64,000 nucleotides of DNA from an uncultured Clostridia bacterium (lineage in GTDB: Bacteria > Bacillota > Clostridia > UMGS1883). The stretch lies in NCBI GenBank assembly GCA_934454525.1, contig CAKSFM010000007.1, positions 48,823-112,822 of the forward strand. The letters are read 5' to 3'. This document shows, in pieces, positions 1-9,273 of this stretch. The notes under the pieces were generated by a model, which worked only from the letters and a program-made list of their open reading frames with translations, was not told the DNA's origin and did no database searches. The position numbers and the translations under genes are program-made. The first letter of the stretch is position 1; every line of letters starts with the position of its first letter.

Positions 1-1
1 G

Positions 2-214
2 AGTTTTTGCAATCCGTGCAGTTTCAGTGATATTCATGATGTTGAAAAATGCTTTGAATCTGAGATGAAAAAACTAAAAAGATATGAAGAAGCAGCAGGC
101 AATATGAGTTCATCTGATCTTAATAAAAACAAACAGTGTGTAAAAGAAACAGTTGATGAAATTGTGAAAAATATTGAGGAGAAAGCAAATGAATGTCAAT
201 ATAAAAGAGCTTAA
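2..214 (+). CDS. C-terminal end of an unidentified protein (partial, cut by window start)
   Basis: An open frame enters from the left edge and runs 70 codons to a TAA. It shows a C-x2-C pair near its visible start (FCNPC) and then a charged, helical Lys/Glu-rich tail. I do not recognise the family; a C-terminal cysteine motif of a radical-SAM or ligase-type enzyme is only a guess. The frame overlaps the start of the next gene by 26 bases, so the two are very likely translationally coupled members of the same exopolysaccharide operon. Confidence 0.55.
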   Translation, partial: SFCNPCSFSDIHDVEKCFESEMKKLKRYEEAAGNMSSSDLNKNKQCVKETVDEIVKNIEEKANECQYKRA

Positions 215-1397
215 AGATAAAATCGGCGATTCGTTCTATATTTTGGACAGCAAACAATTTGAGCAAAATTTTCTGGAATTAAAAAATGAATTTGCAAAAA
301 TCTATCCCGACTTTAATATTGCGTATTCATATAAAACCAACTATACGCCCAAGCTTTGCAAAATAGTAAACAAGCTTGGCGGTTTTGCCGAGGTTGTATC
401 CGATATGGAAATGGAGATTGCTCTCCGTATCGGAGTAGAGCCGCAAAAGATTATTTGGAACGGACCGTATAAGAATGCAAAAAAGGTTGAACAGCTGCTC
501 GTTATGGGCGGCACGGTTAATATAGATTCCGCTTATGAAATTGAGCTTATTGCGGATATTGCCGAAAGGTATCCGAATCACAGGCTGAATATCGGAATTC
601 GCTGTAACTTTGATGTGGATGACGGTGTTATATCAAGATTCGGATTCGATATAGAAACCGATGATTTCAAAAAAGCGCTGACATTATTCGAAACACATAA
701 AAATCTTTATCTTATCGGTTTGCAGTGCCATTTTGCAACACGCAGTATTGATACATGGAAACCGCGTGCCGAAGGTATGCTCAATTTAATTGACAGGATT
801 GGAATTATTCCCGAGCACATTGATTTGGGCGGCGGTCTGTTCGGAAAAATGGCAGATTCGCTTAAAGTGCAGTTTAATACCGAAATACCTACATATGAGC
901 AATATGCCCAAGCGGTTGCACCTGCTTTTGCTGAGCATTTTAAAAACTGTGATAAGAAACCTGTGCTGTTGATTGAGCCGGGCAGCGCCCTTGTAGGAGA
1001 TTGCATGCAATTTGCGGCAAAGGTTGTAAATATAAAAGAAGTGCGGGGAAAAACAATAGCAACGCTGCTTGGCAGCATATACAATATTAACCCTACTTTA
1101 AACAAGAAAAATCCGCCTATAAGTATATATTCCATGGGCGGCGTTCAGAAAGAATATAAGGATTTGGATTTTGGCGGATTTACGTGTATCGAATCCGATT
1201 ATCTGTACCGCCGCTTTAACGGCAGCCTTGCTGTGGGCGATATGGTTGTGTTCGGGAATGTGGGTTCATACTCGGTAGTGTTGAAGCCGCCGTTTATATT
1301 GCCGAACTTTCCGGTTGTTGAAATTTCCGGTGAAAAAACAGAAATTATAAAACGCGGGGAAACATTTGATGATTTGTTCCATACGTTTTCATTTTAG
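189..1397 (+). CDS. PLP-dependent decarboxylase, Orn/DAP/Arg decarboxylase group IV family
   Basis: This 402-residue protein has the hallmarks of the fold-III PLP decarboxylases related to diaminopimelate decarboxylase. These are the PLP-binding lysine in AYSYKTN (about K49), the glycine-rich phosphate loop HIDLGGGLFG (about 208-217), the EPGSAL strand (about 262) and the CIESD active-site motif (about 333). The ATG at 189 is chosen because GAGGAG lies 7 bases upstream; an in-frame TTG at 174 would place the start before that site. Lying at the head of glycosyltransferase genes and next to an aminotransferase, it more likely makes an amine or amino-acid building block for the polysaccharide than housekeeping lysine. 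That role is inference; a misplaced lysA cannot be excluded. Confidence 0.85.
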   Translation: MNVNIKELKDKIGDSFYILDSKQFEQNFLELKNEFAKIYPDFNIAYSYKTNYTPKLCKIVNKLGGFAEVVSDMEMEIALRIGVEPQKIIWNGPYKNAKKVEQLLVMGGTVNIDSAYEIELIADIAERYPNHRLNIGIRCNFDVDDGVISRFGFDIETDDFKKALTLFETHKNLYLIGLQCHFATRSIDTWKPRAEGMLNLIDRIGIIPEHIDLGGGLFGKMADSLKVQFNTEIPTYEQYAQAVAPAFAEHFKNCDKKPVLLIEPGSALVGDCMQFAAKVVNIKEVRGKTIATLLGSIYNINPTLNKKNPPISIYSMGGVQKEYKDLDFGGFTCIESDYLYRRFNGSLAVGDMVVFGNVGSYSVVLKPPFILPNFPVVEISGEKTEIIKRGETFDDLFHTFSF

Positions 1398-1407
1398 GGT
1401 GTGTGCA

Positions 1408-2124
1408 ATGTGGTACTTATTAAATAAGTTTATAAAAAGGTTATTTGATTTTTCTGTATGTACTGTTGCAATAGTTGTTTTGCTGCCTTTGTGGCTGATT
1501 CTGGCAGCAGTAATTAAATGTGACAGCAAAGGCCCCGTATTATTTGCGCAGGAACGGCGCACAAAGGGCGGAAAGCTTTTCAGAATGTATAAATTCCGTT
1601 CCATGGTCGTCAATGCGGAAAATATGGGGGCGGGATTGTTCAACTATGAAAATGACCCGCGGGTTACAAAGGTCGGGCGCTTCTTGCGGAACAGCAGTTT
1701 TGATGAATTGCCGCAGCTTTGGAATGTGGTCAAAGGCGATATTTCATTGGTCGGGCCGCGCCCGTGCGTTTCTTATGAGCTTGGGGATTTTGAAACGCTG
1801 AATAAAAAATATAAAAAACGGTTTGAGATGCGGGGCGGAATAACCGGACTTGCTCAAATCAAGGGAAGAAACGAAAATTCGTGGGACGAGAAGGTTACAT
1901 ACGATAATATCTATATCGACGAGTTCAAAAAGCAGGGTATTTGGCTTGATATAAAAATATTGGCGGGTACAGTTGCGAAAGTGTTTAAAAAGCAGGATAT
2001 ATATGAAGAAAAGGCTGATAAGGAAATGAATGATGCTGAAGCTGCGAAATTTGCGGAAGAAGAAATTATTCGTATTGCTCATTTGCCTGATGAAGAAATT
2101 ACTGAAACAGTCGGAATAAAATAA
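1408..2124 (+). CDS. Undecaprenyl-phosphate phosphosugar transferase (initiating sugar transferase)
   Basis: This 238-residue protein belongs to the bacterial sugar transferase (monotopic phosphoglycosyl transferase) family. It moves a sugar-1-phosphate from a nucleotide sugar to undecaprenyl phosphate, the first step of repeat-unit assembly at the inner face of the membrane. It has one N-terminal hydrophobic segment (about residues 12-33), the KFRSM motif, the SFDELPQLWNVVKGD catalytic region with SLVGPRP, and the GGITGLAQIKGR C-terminal motif. It is the short form lacking the four extra transmembrane helices of WbaP-type enzymes. The last about 30 residues are Glu-rich and atypical. The start at 1408 follows the upstream stop by 10 bases; an ATG at 1366 would overlap the upstream gene. 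Confidence 0.93.
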   Translation: MWYLLNKFIKRLFDFSVCTVAIVVLLPLWLILAAVIKCDSKGPVLFAQERRTKGGKLFRMYKFRSMVVNAENMGAGLFNYENDPRVTKVGRFLRNSSFDELPQLWNVVKGDISLVGPRPCVSYELGDFETLNKKYKKRFEMRGGITGLAQIKGRNENSWDEKVTYDNIYIDEFKKQGIWLDIKILAGTVAKVFKKQDIYEEKADKEMNDAEAAKFAEEEIIRIAHLPDEEITETVGIK

Positions 2125-2136
2125 GAGGTTGATAAA

Positions 2137-3066
2137 ATGAAAACAGACGTTGCGAACAGATTTATTTGGTACAAAGGTGAAATCGTGAATGTCAACGATG
2201 CAAGAATTAACATTCTTGCGCCGACGGCACAATTCGGTTTAAATGTTTTTGAAGGGATTCCCTGCTATTGGAATGATGAAACAAAACAGTTATATGCTTT
2301 CCGTTTGGATGATCACTATAACCGTTTGCTGCGTTCGGCAAAGCTGATTCAGATTAACTGTCCTTATACAAAAGACGATATGAAAAGGGCGTTTGCCGAT
2401 GTTATAGCCGCTAATGAGTATGACGAGAATTTGTCCGTGCGGCAAACCCTGTTTGTTGACGGGTTTGGCTCATGGGGTTCGGAAGAGCCGGTCGGGATGT
2501 TCGTTGCACCGATACCAAAGGGCAGGACAAGCTCAGAATATAACAAAAAGGGTCTTAACTGCTGCGTCACATCGTGGAGAAGAATATCCGACACAACGCT
2601 TTCACCGCGAATTAAATGCGGCGCAAATTACATAAACAGCCGTGCCGGACAGCGTGAAGCGATACGAAACGGTTATGACACCTGTATATTTCTGAACGAT
2701 GCCGGAAAAGTGGCAGAGGGTCCCGGCTCATGCTTTTTTATGGTTGTGAATAATACTCTGATTACACCGCTGCTTACCGACAGCGTTCTTGAAAGCATCA
2801 CGCGTGATACCGTTATCAGACTTGCCGAAAGTATGGGTATAGAGGTAATTCAGCGTTCCGTTGACAGAACCGAGCTTTATACCTGCGATGAAGCTTTTCT
2901 GTGCGGCTCGGCAATGGAAATAACTCCTATACTTTCAATTGACAGGTATACTGTAGGCAATGATAATGCAAAAGACATTACAAATAAATTGCATATGGCA
3001 TATCTTGAAGCCGCAACAGGGAGAAACGCGGATTTCATGCATTGGGTTACACCGGTTTACAGATAG
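2137..3066 (+). CDS. Class IV aminotransferase (branched-chain or D-amino-acid aminotransferase-like)
   Basis: A 309-residue fold-IV PLP aminotransferase. It shows the N-terminal QFGLNVFEGIPCYW region, RLDDHYNRLLRSAKL, the likely PLP lysine in PRIKCGANYINS (about K160), and the EGPGSCFF and DSVLESITRD motifs. Fold-IV members act on branched-chain or D-amino acids, or as aminodeoxychorismate lyases; the sequence alone does not decide the substrate. The gene sits 12 bases after the sugar transferase with an AGAGG site. Its place between polysaccharide genes and near a decarboxylase suggests it supplies an unusual amino-acid substituent. IlvE for isoleucine, leucine and valine synthesis is the alternative. 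Confidence 0.87.
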   Translation: MKTDVANRFIWYKGEIVNVNDARINILAPTAQFGLNVFEGIPCYWNDETKQLYAFRLDDHYNRLLRSAKLIQINCPYTKDDMKRAFADVIAANEYDENLSVRQTLFVDGFGSWGSEEPVGMFVAPIPKGRTSSEYNKKGLNCCVTSWRRISDTTLSPRIKCGANYINSRAGQREAIRNGYDTCIFLNDAGKVAEGPGSCFFMVVNNTLITPLLTDSVLESITRDTVIRLAESMGIEVIQRSVDRTELYTCDEAFLCGSAMEITPILSIDRYTVGNDNAKDITNKLHMAYLEAATGRNADFMHWVTPVYR

Positions 3067-3087
3067 AATAATTTTGGAGGAAAAGTA

Positions 3088-3855
3088 ATGGAGAGAACAT
3101 ATGTCGGAGGATTGGTGTCGGTTATTATGCCGATTTATAATGCCGAAAGGTATCTCGCGCCCACCCTTGATTCGGTTTTTGCACAGGATTACAAAGATAT
3201 AGAGCTTGTTCTTGTTGACGACTGCTCAAAGGATAATTCAGCAGCGATTATATCGGAGTATCAGAAAAAACACGGTAAAATCGTTTATTTTCTTCAGGAA
3301 AGGAATATGGGTGCGGGTGCGGCGCGAAATAAGGCATTGGAGCTTGCGAAAGGGCAATATGTTGCTTTCCTTGACAGTGATGATGTTTGGAAAAACGATA
3401 AAATCAGCAGGCAGATTGAACTGATGAAAAAAACAAAGGCTCCGTTTTCGTATACGGCAATTGAAATGATGGACGAAAACGGCAGAATCATCAAAGAAAA
3501 ACGAAATATAAAAGAATCGTGCGACTACAAATACTTGCTGCACAATACCATAATTGCAACTTCTTCCGTCGTAATAGACAGAACGGTTTTGGGCGATTTC
3601 CGCATGCCGCTTCGCCGCGGCGGTCAGGACTATGCAACGTGGCTTATGCTTTTGCGCGGCGGTGCAGCTGCAAGAGGAATTAACGAAGCTCTTGTAAAAT
3701 ATCGTGTTGCAAGCGGTTCACTTTCGTCAAATAAATTTAAAAGCATTAAGCAGGTATGGGAGATTCAGACGCAGGATGAGAAAATTAACAAATTCAGCGC
3801 GGCGGTGCATGTGCTGAGTTTCGGCTTTAACGCGTTCAAAAAGTACTTTATGTGA
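3088..3855 (+). CDS. Glycosyltransferase family 2
   Basis: This 255-residue protein has a GT-A fold of the GT2 family. It opens with SVIMPIYNAERYL, the nucleotide-binding LVDDCSKDNS follows, then NMGAGAARNKALE and the metal-binding FLDSDDVW. The C-terminal part lacks transmembrane helices, so it is a soluble or peripherally attached transferase adding one sugar to the lipid-linked repeat unit. A strong GGAGG site lies 7 bases before the ATG. The sugar and linkage cannot be read from the sequence. Confidence 0.93.
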   Translation: MERTYVGGLVSVIMPIYNAERYLAPTLDSVFAQDYKDIELVLVDDCSKDNSAAIISEYQKKHGKIVYFLQERNMGAGAARNKALELAKGQYVAFLDSDDVWKNDKISRQIELMKKTKAPFSYTAIEMMDENGRIIKEKRNIKESCDYKYLLHNTIIATSSVVIDRTVLGDFRMPLRRGGQDYATWLMLLRGGAAARGINEALVKYRVASGSLSSNKFKSIKQVWEIQTQDEKINKFSAAVHVLSFGFNAFKKYFM

Positions 3856-3863
3856 GGTGCGCT

Positions 3864-4913
3864 GTGAAGAAAATATGTATAATAGGTCACTTTGGATTCG
3901 GTCAGAACCTTTTGAACGGGCAAACAATCAAGACGAAAATCGTTACTTCCGAAATAGAAAAAAAATTTGGAAATGATAATGTAGTGCTGCTTGATTTGGC
4001 AGGAGGAATAAAAAAAATACCTGAACTGCTTTGCAAAATCCCGCAAATGCTGCACAAGTGCGACGATGTGGTGATTATGCCTGTGGAAAACGGATTGCGT
4101 TTTTTAACGCCGGTTCTCGGTTTTTGGAACAGGATTTTCAAAAAGAAGCTTCATTACGTAGTTATCGGAGGATGGCTGCCTGAATTTTTGTCGGATAAAA
4201 ACATGCTCATATCCGGACTGAAAAATTTTTGCGGAATTTATGTTGAAACAAATACAATGAAGCAAGCGCTGCATAAGCTTGGGCTTAGAAATCTGTTTGT
4301 TATGCCGAACTGCAAAAAGCTGACAGTTCTTTCGGAAGATGAGCTTGTCTACCCACAGGGTGCTCCATATAAACTTTGCACCTTTTCCCGTGTGATGAAA
4401 GAAAAGGGAATTGAGGATGCGGTGCAAGCCGTAATTAAGGTCAATGCGGATTTAGGCTATCAGGCATTTTCGCTTGACATATATGGGCAAATTGACTCGG
4501 AACAAACGGATTGGTTTGAGAATCTGCAAAAAAAGTTTCCGGCTTATATAAGATATGGCGGTGTAGTTCCTTTTGATAAAAGTGTGGAAATGCTTAAGGA
4601 ATACTTTGCATTATTGTTTCCCACATATTACGAGGGAGAAGGCTTTGCCGGCACTCTCATAGACGCTTTTTCCGCGGGAATCCCCGTTATTGCAAGTGAC
4701 TGGAGATATAATGCGGAGATTGTGAATGAGAATGTCGGGTATGTTTATAAAACGGGCGCACAATCCGAATTTGTGGAATTACTGAAATTGGCGGCGGCTA
4801 ATCCGGCGATGCTTGTAAATATGAAGAAAAACTGTTTACATGAGGCTGAAAAATATAAAATAGATGCGGCAGTAAAAGTATTGCTGAATCAGATAGAAGG
4901 CGGTTGCAGATGA
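3864..4913 (+). CDS. Glycosyltransferase family 4 (GT-B fold)
   Basis: A 349-residue GT-B glycosyltransferase with an N-terminal GHFGFGQNLLNGQ stretch and the typical GT4 donor-site segment FPTYYEGEGFAGTLIDAFS followed by GIPVIASD. I choose the GTG at 3864 because GAGG lies just upstream and the conserved fold starts at KKICIIG; another GTG at 3852 overlaps the previous stop. The previous gene ends 8 bases earlier and the next starts inside this stop codon (ATGA at 4910), so the genes form a coupled chain. It presumably extends the repeat unit; the donor is unknown. Confidence 0.88.
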   Translation: MKKICIIGHFGFGQNLLNGQTIKTKIVTSEIEKKFGNDNVVLLDLAGGIKKIPELLCKIPQMLHKCDDVVIMPVENGLRFLTPVLGFWNRIFKKKLHYVVIGGWLPEFLSDKNMLISGLKNFCGIYVETNTMKQALHKLGLRNLFVMPNCKKLTVLSEDELVYPQGAPYKLCTFSRVMKEKGIEDAVQAVIKVNADLGYQAFSLDIYGQIDSEQTDWFENLQKKFPAYIRYGGVVPFDKSVEMLKEYFALLFPTYYEGEGFAGTLIDAFSAGIPVIASDWRYNAEIVNENVGYVYKTGAQSEFVELLKLAAANPAMLVNMKKNCLHEAEKYKIDAAVKVLLNQIEGGCR

Positions 4914-5809
4914 GTATTTCTGTTTACAAAATAAAAAAATGGTATAAGATGCTTGCGGGAAAAAGTATTTCACACGTTAATCAGGGCGTCGGCACTTGCT
5001 ATTCAAAAACAGAGGTAGCAGGATATTACAACGATTTAACCGAAAAGGTAACAAAAGACAATCCTGACATTCTTGTGCCGAAATATTATGTTGACACGGG
5101 CGAAGAAATATATTTCTCTATAGGGATATTTCAGTACGGTCTTGCGTCATATGATCTGTATTTAAAAACTAAAGAAGAAAAATATAAAAATAAAATTGCA
5201 GCATGTGCCGAATGGGCTGTTAATAATCAGAATGATGATGGAAGCTGGACAACATTTTTATATGAAAATCCCGAACATCCTTACTCTTCTATGGCGCAGG
5301 GCGAGGGTATTTCAATGCTTATACGGGCGTATATCGTAACAGAAGATGAGAAGTATATAAACGCAGCACACAGAGCAAAAGACTTTATGTTAAAGCCGAT
5401 TCCAAACGGCGGAGCAACCGATTATATCGGCAAAGACGTGTATTTGTATGAGTGTACGCATGAACCGCTTATTTTAAACGGCTGGATTTTTTCGTTATGG
5501 GGATTGTATGATTATTGTAAATTTACAAATGATGAAAAAACACAGGCAACACTTAATGCGACTCTTAATTCACTGAAAAAGAAGCTGCCGGACTTTGATA
5601 TAAAATACTGGAGCAAATATGAGGATGGCAAGCGGATATGCAGTCCGTTTTATCACAAACTGCATATAGCGCAGCTAAAGGTAATGTACGATCTTTTCGG
5701 TGATGAAATTTATAACGAGTATGCCCGAAAATGGGAAAAGTATCAAAATAGTTTTTGGAAACCTAAAAAAGCATTTTTGAAAAAGGCTTTGCAGAAAATT
5801 TTTGAATAG
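4910..5809 (+). CDS. Glucuronyl C5-epimerase-family protein (C-terminal domain type)
   Basis: The 299-residue protein resembles the C-terminal catalytic region of heparosan and alginate-type D-glucuronyl C5-epimerases, an alpha-helical toroid. I see the SSMAQGEGISMLIRAYIVT motif, a repeated helix-hairpin pattern with AAHRAKDFM, and the EPLILNGWIFSLWGLYDYC motif typical of the family. Such enzymes convert glucuronate to iduronate within a chain; here it may act on the lipid-linked repeat or be a related epimerase. There is no signal peptide, so it should be cytoplasmic. The ATG overlaps the previous TGA (ATGA). Function is inferred from motif similarity only. Confidence 0.72.
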   Translation: MSISVYKIKKWYKMLAGKSISHVNQGVGTCYSKTEVAGYYNDLTEKVTKDNPDILVPKYYVDTGEEIYFSIGIFQYGLASYDLYLKTKEEKYKNKIAACAEWAVNNQNDDGSWTTFLYENPEHPYSSMAQGEGISMLIRAYIVTEDEKYINAAHRAKDFMLKPIPNGGATDYIGKDVYLYECTHEPLILNGWIFSLWGLYDYCKFTNDEKTQATLNATLNSLKKKLPDFDIKYWSKYEDGKRICSPFYHKLHIAQLKVMYDLFGDEIYNEYARKWEKYQNSFWKPKKAFLKKALQKIFE

Positions 5810-5826
5810 TAAATCAGGAGTGCGAA

Positions 5827-6828
5827 ATGAATAAAGCAGCGCATTTTTATGTGAATTATAATAATATTGTGGTGTTAAACGGATATCTGGATGTAATTAA
5901 GCAGTCGTTAATTCAATGCGGATTTACCTGTGATGAAATAGTCAGCGTTGAAGGAATGAATAAGAACGATTTGTATGTTTTTCCTATGGGGATAGACGCA
6001 TTTAAGTTTTATCACAAAGGATATAAAAATTTTATTTTGTGGCAGCAGGGAGCAACGGCGGATGAATCATACATGCGCAATAAAAGCAAACTCAGATACC
6101 GCATTCTTAATTATATGGATTGCTTTGCAATGAAAAAGGCACAGATGGTTTTCTTTTGCTCTCAATATATGAAAGAGCATTATGAACGCCTGGCGCGCCG
6201 TTCTTTTGCACATAAAAGCTATTGTATGCCTTGCTATAACGAGAAGCTTTTGCCGGATTCGATTGACGCAAAGGATTACACAAAGAAGAATTTTGCATAT
6301 GTGGGTTCGTTGGATTTGTGGCAGTGCTTTGATGAAACTGCAAAATTATATAAAGAGATTGAAAATCGTTTTCCCGATGCGCATTTTAAAGTTCTGACAT
6401 TTTCCGTGCAGGAAGCGATTGAAAAAATCAAAGCGCTGGGAATTAAAAATTATGAGGTTAAATGCGTAAAAAAAGAAGATGTTCAAAATGAGTTAAAGGA
6501 TATTGTTTATGGATTTGTTGTCCGCAGAGATTCAATTGTAAATCGTGTTGCAACGCCAACAAAATTATCCTCGTATATGTCTGCCGGGGTTATACCGATA
6601 TTCAGCAGTGTTTTGGACGATTTCAGAAAAATATCAGGCAACATGAAATATGCAGTCGCTCTTGATTCTTTGAATGACGCTTCAGAGCTGATGAAAGCAA
6701 TTAACCTGCCGATTGATAAAGATGAGCTTAAAGAAGAGTACGAACATTTATTTAATACTTACTACGGAACTCAAAATCATACTAACAGAATTTCAGATAT
6801 GATGAAAGGAATATTCAACAATGAATAA
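5827..6828 (+). CDS. Glycosyltransferase, GT-B fold (GT4-like)
   Basis: A 333-residue protein with a GT-B-like outline. The first half carries AQMVFFCSQYMKEHY at the domain junction, typical of GT4 proteins. The second half has FAYVGSLDLWQCFDE, and a C-terminal segment TKLSSYMSAGVIPIFSS that fills the place of the usual donor-phosphate region. The GT4 E-x7-E signature is not obvious, so it is a divergent member. It is preceded by CAGGAG and overlaps the polymerase gene by 8 bases. It probably adds a sugar to the repeat unit. Confidence 0.75.
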   Translation: MNKAAHFYVNYNNIVVLNGYLDVIKQSLIQCGFTCDEIVSVEGMNKNDLYVFPMGIDAFKFYHKGYKNFILWQQGATADESYMRNKSKLRYRILNYMDCFAMKKAQMVFFCSQYMKEHYERLARRSFAHKSYCMPCYNEKLLPDSIDAKDYTKKNFAYVGSLDLWQCFDETAKLYKEIENRFPDAHFKVLTFSVQEAIEKIKALGIKNYEVKCVKKEDVQNELKDIVYGFVVRRDSIVNRVATPTKLSSYMSAGVIPIFSSVLDDFRKISGNMKYAVALDSLNDASELMKAINLPIDKDELKEEYEHLFNTYYGTQNHTNRISDMMKGIFNNE

Positions 6829-8044
6829 CGATATTGTAAAGCCAAGAGGCATCGGAATTATATCAATTTTTCCGATTATTATGTTTATACTTGATCCTTA
6901 TGCGATATCTGACGGCGGCATGGCTATATGCGACGGATTGATTTTGTTTATGGTACTGTATCTGGCTTTATATAACAAAATGGCATTGTACAAGCCGCTG
7001 TTTGTTCTGATCGGTATTGATTTTGTTCTCAGCATAATTTCTTTTTTATTAACAGATTCAATGTATACATATTTTAATTTATCCTTTAAAATAGCGATTG
7101 TATTTTCGCTGTATTTGTTTGTTTACAGCGGGATTTGGACGCAGATACTTCGGTATGAAGATGATTTTTATAAAGCAGTTGAGATAATAGGATTGCTTTG
7201 TGCGATTCTTGCTATATTGCAATTTATATTCGCTTCTGCCGGGGTGGATTTCTATGATGGAAAATTGCCTCTTCCAACGGGAAAAAACAGTTATTTTGGC
7301 GGAGTTTTTGATAAAAATACAGGTGACCTGAGAGTTCATTCGTTTTTTGAAGAACCGTCATATCTGGCTTTTTTTGAAATACCTATAACAATTCACTTGC
7401 TTCAAAAAAAGAAATATATCAAATCAATTATTTGCGGAATGGCATGTATACTTTCGGGTTCGCTGATAGGTATAGCAGGTCTTGCAATATCGCTGATAAT
7501 GCTGCTGCTTTTTGATAATGATACAAAAATCAGTACAAAGATTCTTTTTGTCATATTAATTGGCGCTGTAGTTGCCGTTATTGTCAATTTATATAATACA
7601 AACGACGGTATAAAAAATTTGATTGATTACTACACGCAGCGTTTGGATAATATAGACAGTTCCAAACAAAGGGATACTTCATCGTATTCGCAAAGAATAA
7701 ACGGATATATCACTTTATTCGACCGTTATAATTACATTAATAAATTTATCGGTGTAGGGTTTAATCAGTATCCGTTTTACTTTAGATTAGCAATGGATTA
7801 TTCGAACGATATTGTATCGAATCTGCTGAATTTTGGTTACATTGGTATTACTGCCTTAATATGTACATTGATAGCTATAGCAAGAAAAATGACCGGTCAC
7901 GGCAAAGTGTTTTTTGTGATTTTCTGCATTTTGTTAGCTGTTGACCATTCATGGTTTAACTCTATGTTTTTTTATATACTTACTTGGGTTATAGTAAAAT
8001 CAAACACCAAGCAAACAAATATGTTTTTAGAGGTAAAGATTTAA
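6821..8044 (+). CDS. O-antigen polymerase/ligase-like membrane protein (Wzy-type)
   Basis: This 407-residue protein is almost entirely hydrophobic, with about ten or more predicted transmembrane stretches. It has a large extracellular loop in the second half (about residues 255-310, rich in YTQRLDNIDSS). The segment RVHSFFEEPSYLAFF resembles the conserved glutamate-proline motif in the periplasmic loop of Wzy and O-antigen ligase family proteins. In a cluster with a flippase and an initiating transferase, the role as repeat-unit polymerase follows from context and topology. These proteins diverge quickly, so sequence identity gives little help. Confidence 0.8.
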   Translation: MNNDIVKPRGIGIISIFPIIMFILDPYAISDGGMAICDGLILFMVLYLALYNKMALYKPLFVLIGIDFVLSIISFLLTDSMYTYFNLSFKIAIVFSLYLFVYSGIWTQILRYEDDFYKAVEIIGLLCAILAILQFIFASAGVDFYDGKLPLPTGKNSYFGGVFDKNTGDLRVHSFFEEPSYLAFFEIPITIHLLQKKKYIKSIICGMACILSGSLIGIAGLAISLIMLLLFDNDTKISTKILFVILIGAVVAVIVNLYNTNDGIKNLIDYYTQRLDNIDSSKQRDTSSYSQRINGYITLFDRYNYINKFIGVGFNQYPFYFRLAMDYSNDIVSNLLNFGYIGITALICTLIAIARKMTGHGKVFFVIFCILLAVDHSWFNSMFFYILTWVIVKSNTKQTNMFLEVKI

Positions 8045-8087
8045 AGAATAGCGTTTGCAGTATAAATTAAAACGGAGGAATAGCTAA

Positions 8088-9263
8088 ATGAAAATCGGAA
8101 TATTAACATTTCACAGATCAATAAATTACGGTGCATTTTTGCAGGCATACGCACTTTCCGATATGCTCCGAAAAAAAATGCCGAAAGATTCGGTTGAAAT
8201 AATTGACTATATAGCCCCTCTTGAAAAAAGGAAAATACCGATTAATGTTTTATGGGGAATAAAGCATTATGGAGTTATAAACGGTATTCGCGATATGCAA
8301 AAAATATGTTCGTTTAAAAAGGCATATAAAACACTTCCGCTGTCTGAGAGAAGCAGTTTTAAAAACCTGACGGATCTGTATAAATTTATCGACAAAACGT
8401 ATGATATATTAATAATAGGCAGTGACGCAATATTTAACTGGAATCAGAACGGTTATCCGACCGCATATATTCCTATGTATAAATTTGAAAACTGCAGAAT
8501 AATTACATATGCAGCTTCCGTTCACGGACTAAGATATTCAGATGTCAATAAAAAGATGTTGGACGAATGCGGAAAAGTGTTTTCACACATGGATATTGTT
8601 GGCGTCAGAGATAAAAATTCCGAAAATTTTGTCCGTGCCTGCTGCAATAGCGCAAAAGTTTTACATTGTTGTGATCCTACCGTATTCATTGACAAGGAGG
8701 CAATCAAAAAATACTCATACGATTTTAAAAACAGAATTTTAAAAAAGCACAAATGTGATTTAACAAAAAAATACATTGTTTTGATGCTGCCCGACTGTTT
8801 GCCTGCAGAAAAAATCCGGGAGAAATATGCCGGAAAGTATCAGATAATAACACTTTTTCGTCCTTCGGAATATGCAGACAAGTATTTGTATGATTTGAAT
8901 CCGTTTGAATGGGCGAGTGTATTGTCGTGCGCGGAAATGGTTGTAACAAGCTATTTTCACGGAACGCTTCTTTCGTTACGGCATGAGACGCCGGTACTTA
9001 CAATAGATTTTTCGGATTATAATGATGGAATATATGAAGGGAAACTAAAGGACTTACTATGCACACGTTTGGGAATGAGCGAATGTTATTTTGACGGTAA
9101 CGATATTGACAGAAACGATATAATAAATGAGATGATGTGTGTAATTGACAAAGCCTTGACCGGCGAATTTCAGCAAAAAATAAAAACGTCAATGGAAAAG
9201 GAGGCAGAATCATTTAACACCTTTTCAGACGAATTTCAGGCATTATTATGCAAGACTGAGTAG
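8088..9263 (+). CDS. Polysaccharide pyruvyl transferase family protein
   Basis: A 391-residue cytoplasmic protein of the CsaB-like polysaccharide pyruvyl transferase family. It starts with the typical KIGILTFHRSINYGAFLQAY, carries DILIIGSDAIFNWNQNG in the first domain, and has the family motif VVTSYFHGTLLSLRHETPV in the second GT-B-like domain (about residues 285-303). Such enzymes attach a pyruvyl ketal to a sugar, using phosphoenolpyruvate. A GGAGG site lies 9 bases upstream. The ketal would add negative charge to the polymer and, in Gram-positives, can serve as the ligand for SLH domains. SLH-domain proteins occur later in this window, but that link is speculation. Confidence 0.88.
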   Translation: MKIGILTFHRSINYGAFLQAYALSDMLRKKMPKDSVEIIDYIAPLEKRKIPINVLWGIKHYGVINGIRDMQKICSFKKAYKTLPLSERSSFKNLTDLYKFIDKTYDILIIGSDAIFNWNQNGYPTAYIPMYKFENCRIITYAASVHGLRYSDVNKKMLDECGKVFSHMDIVGVRDKNSENFVRACCNSAKVLHCCDPTVFIDKEAIKKYSYDFKNRILKKHKCDLTKKYIVLMLPDCLPAEKIREKYAGKYQIITLFRPSEYADKYLYDLNPFEWASVLSCAEMVVTSYFHGTLLSLRHETPVLTIDFSDYNDGIYEGKLKDLLCTRLGMSECYFDGNDIDRNDIINEMMCVIDKALTGEFQQKIKTSMEKEAESFNTFSDEFQALLCKTE

Positions 9264-9273
9264 GAGGAAAGCA

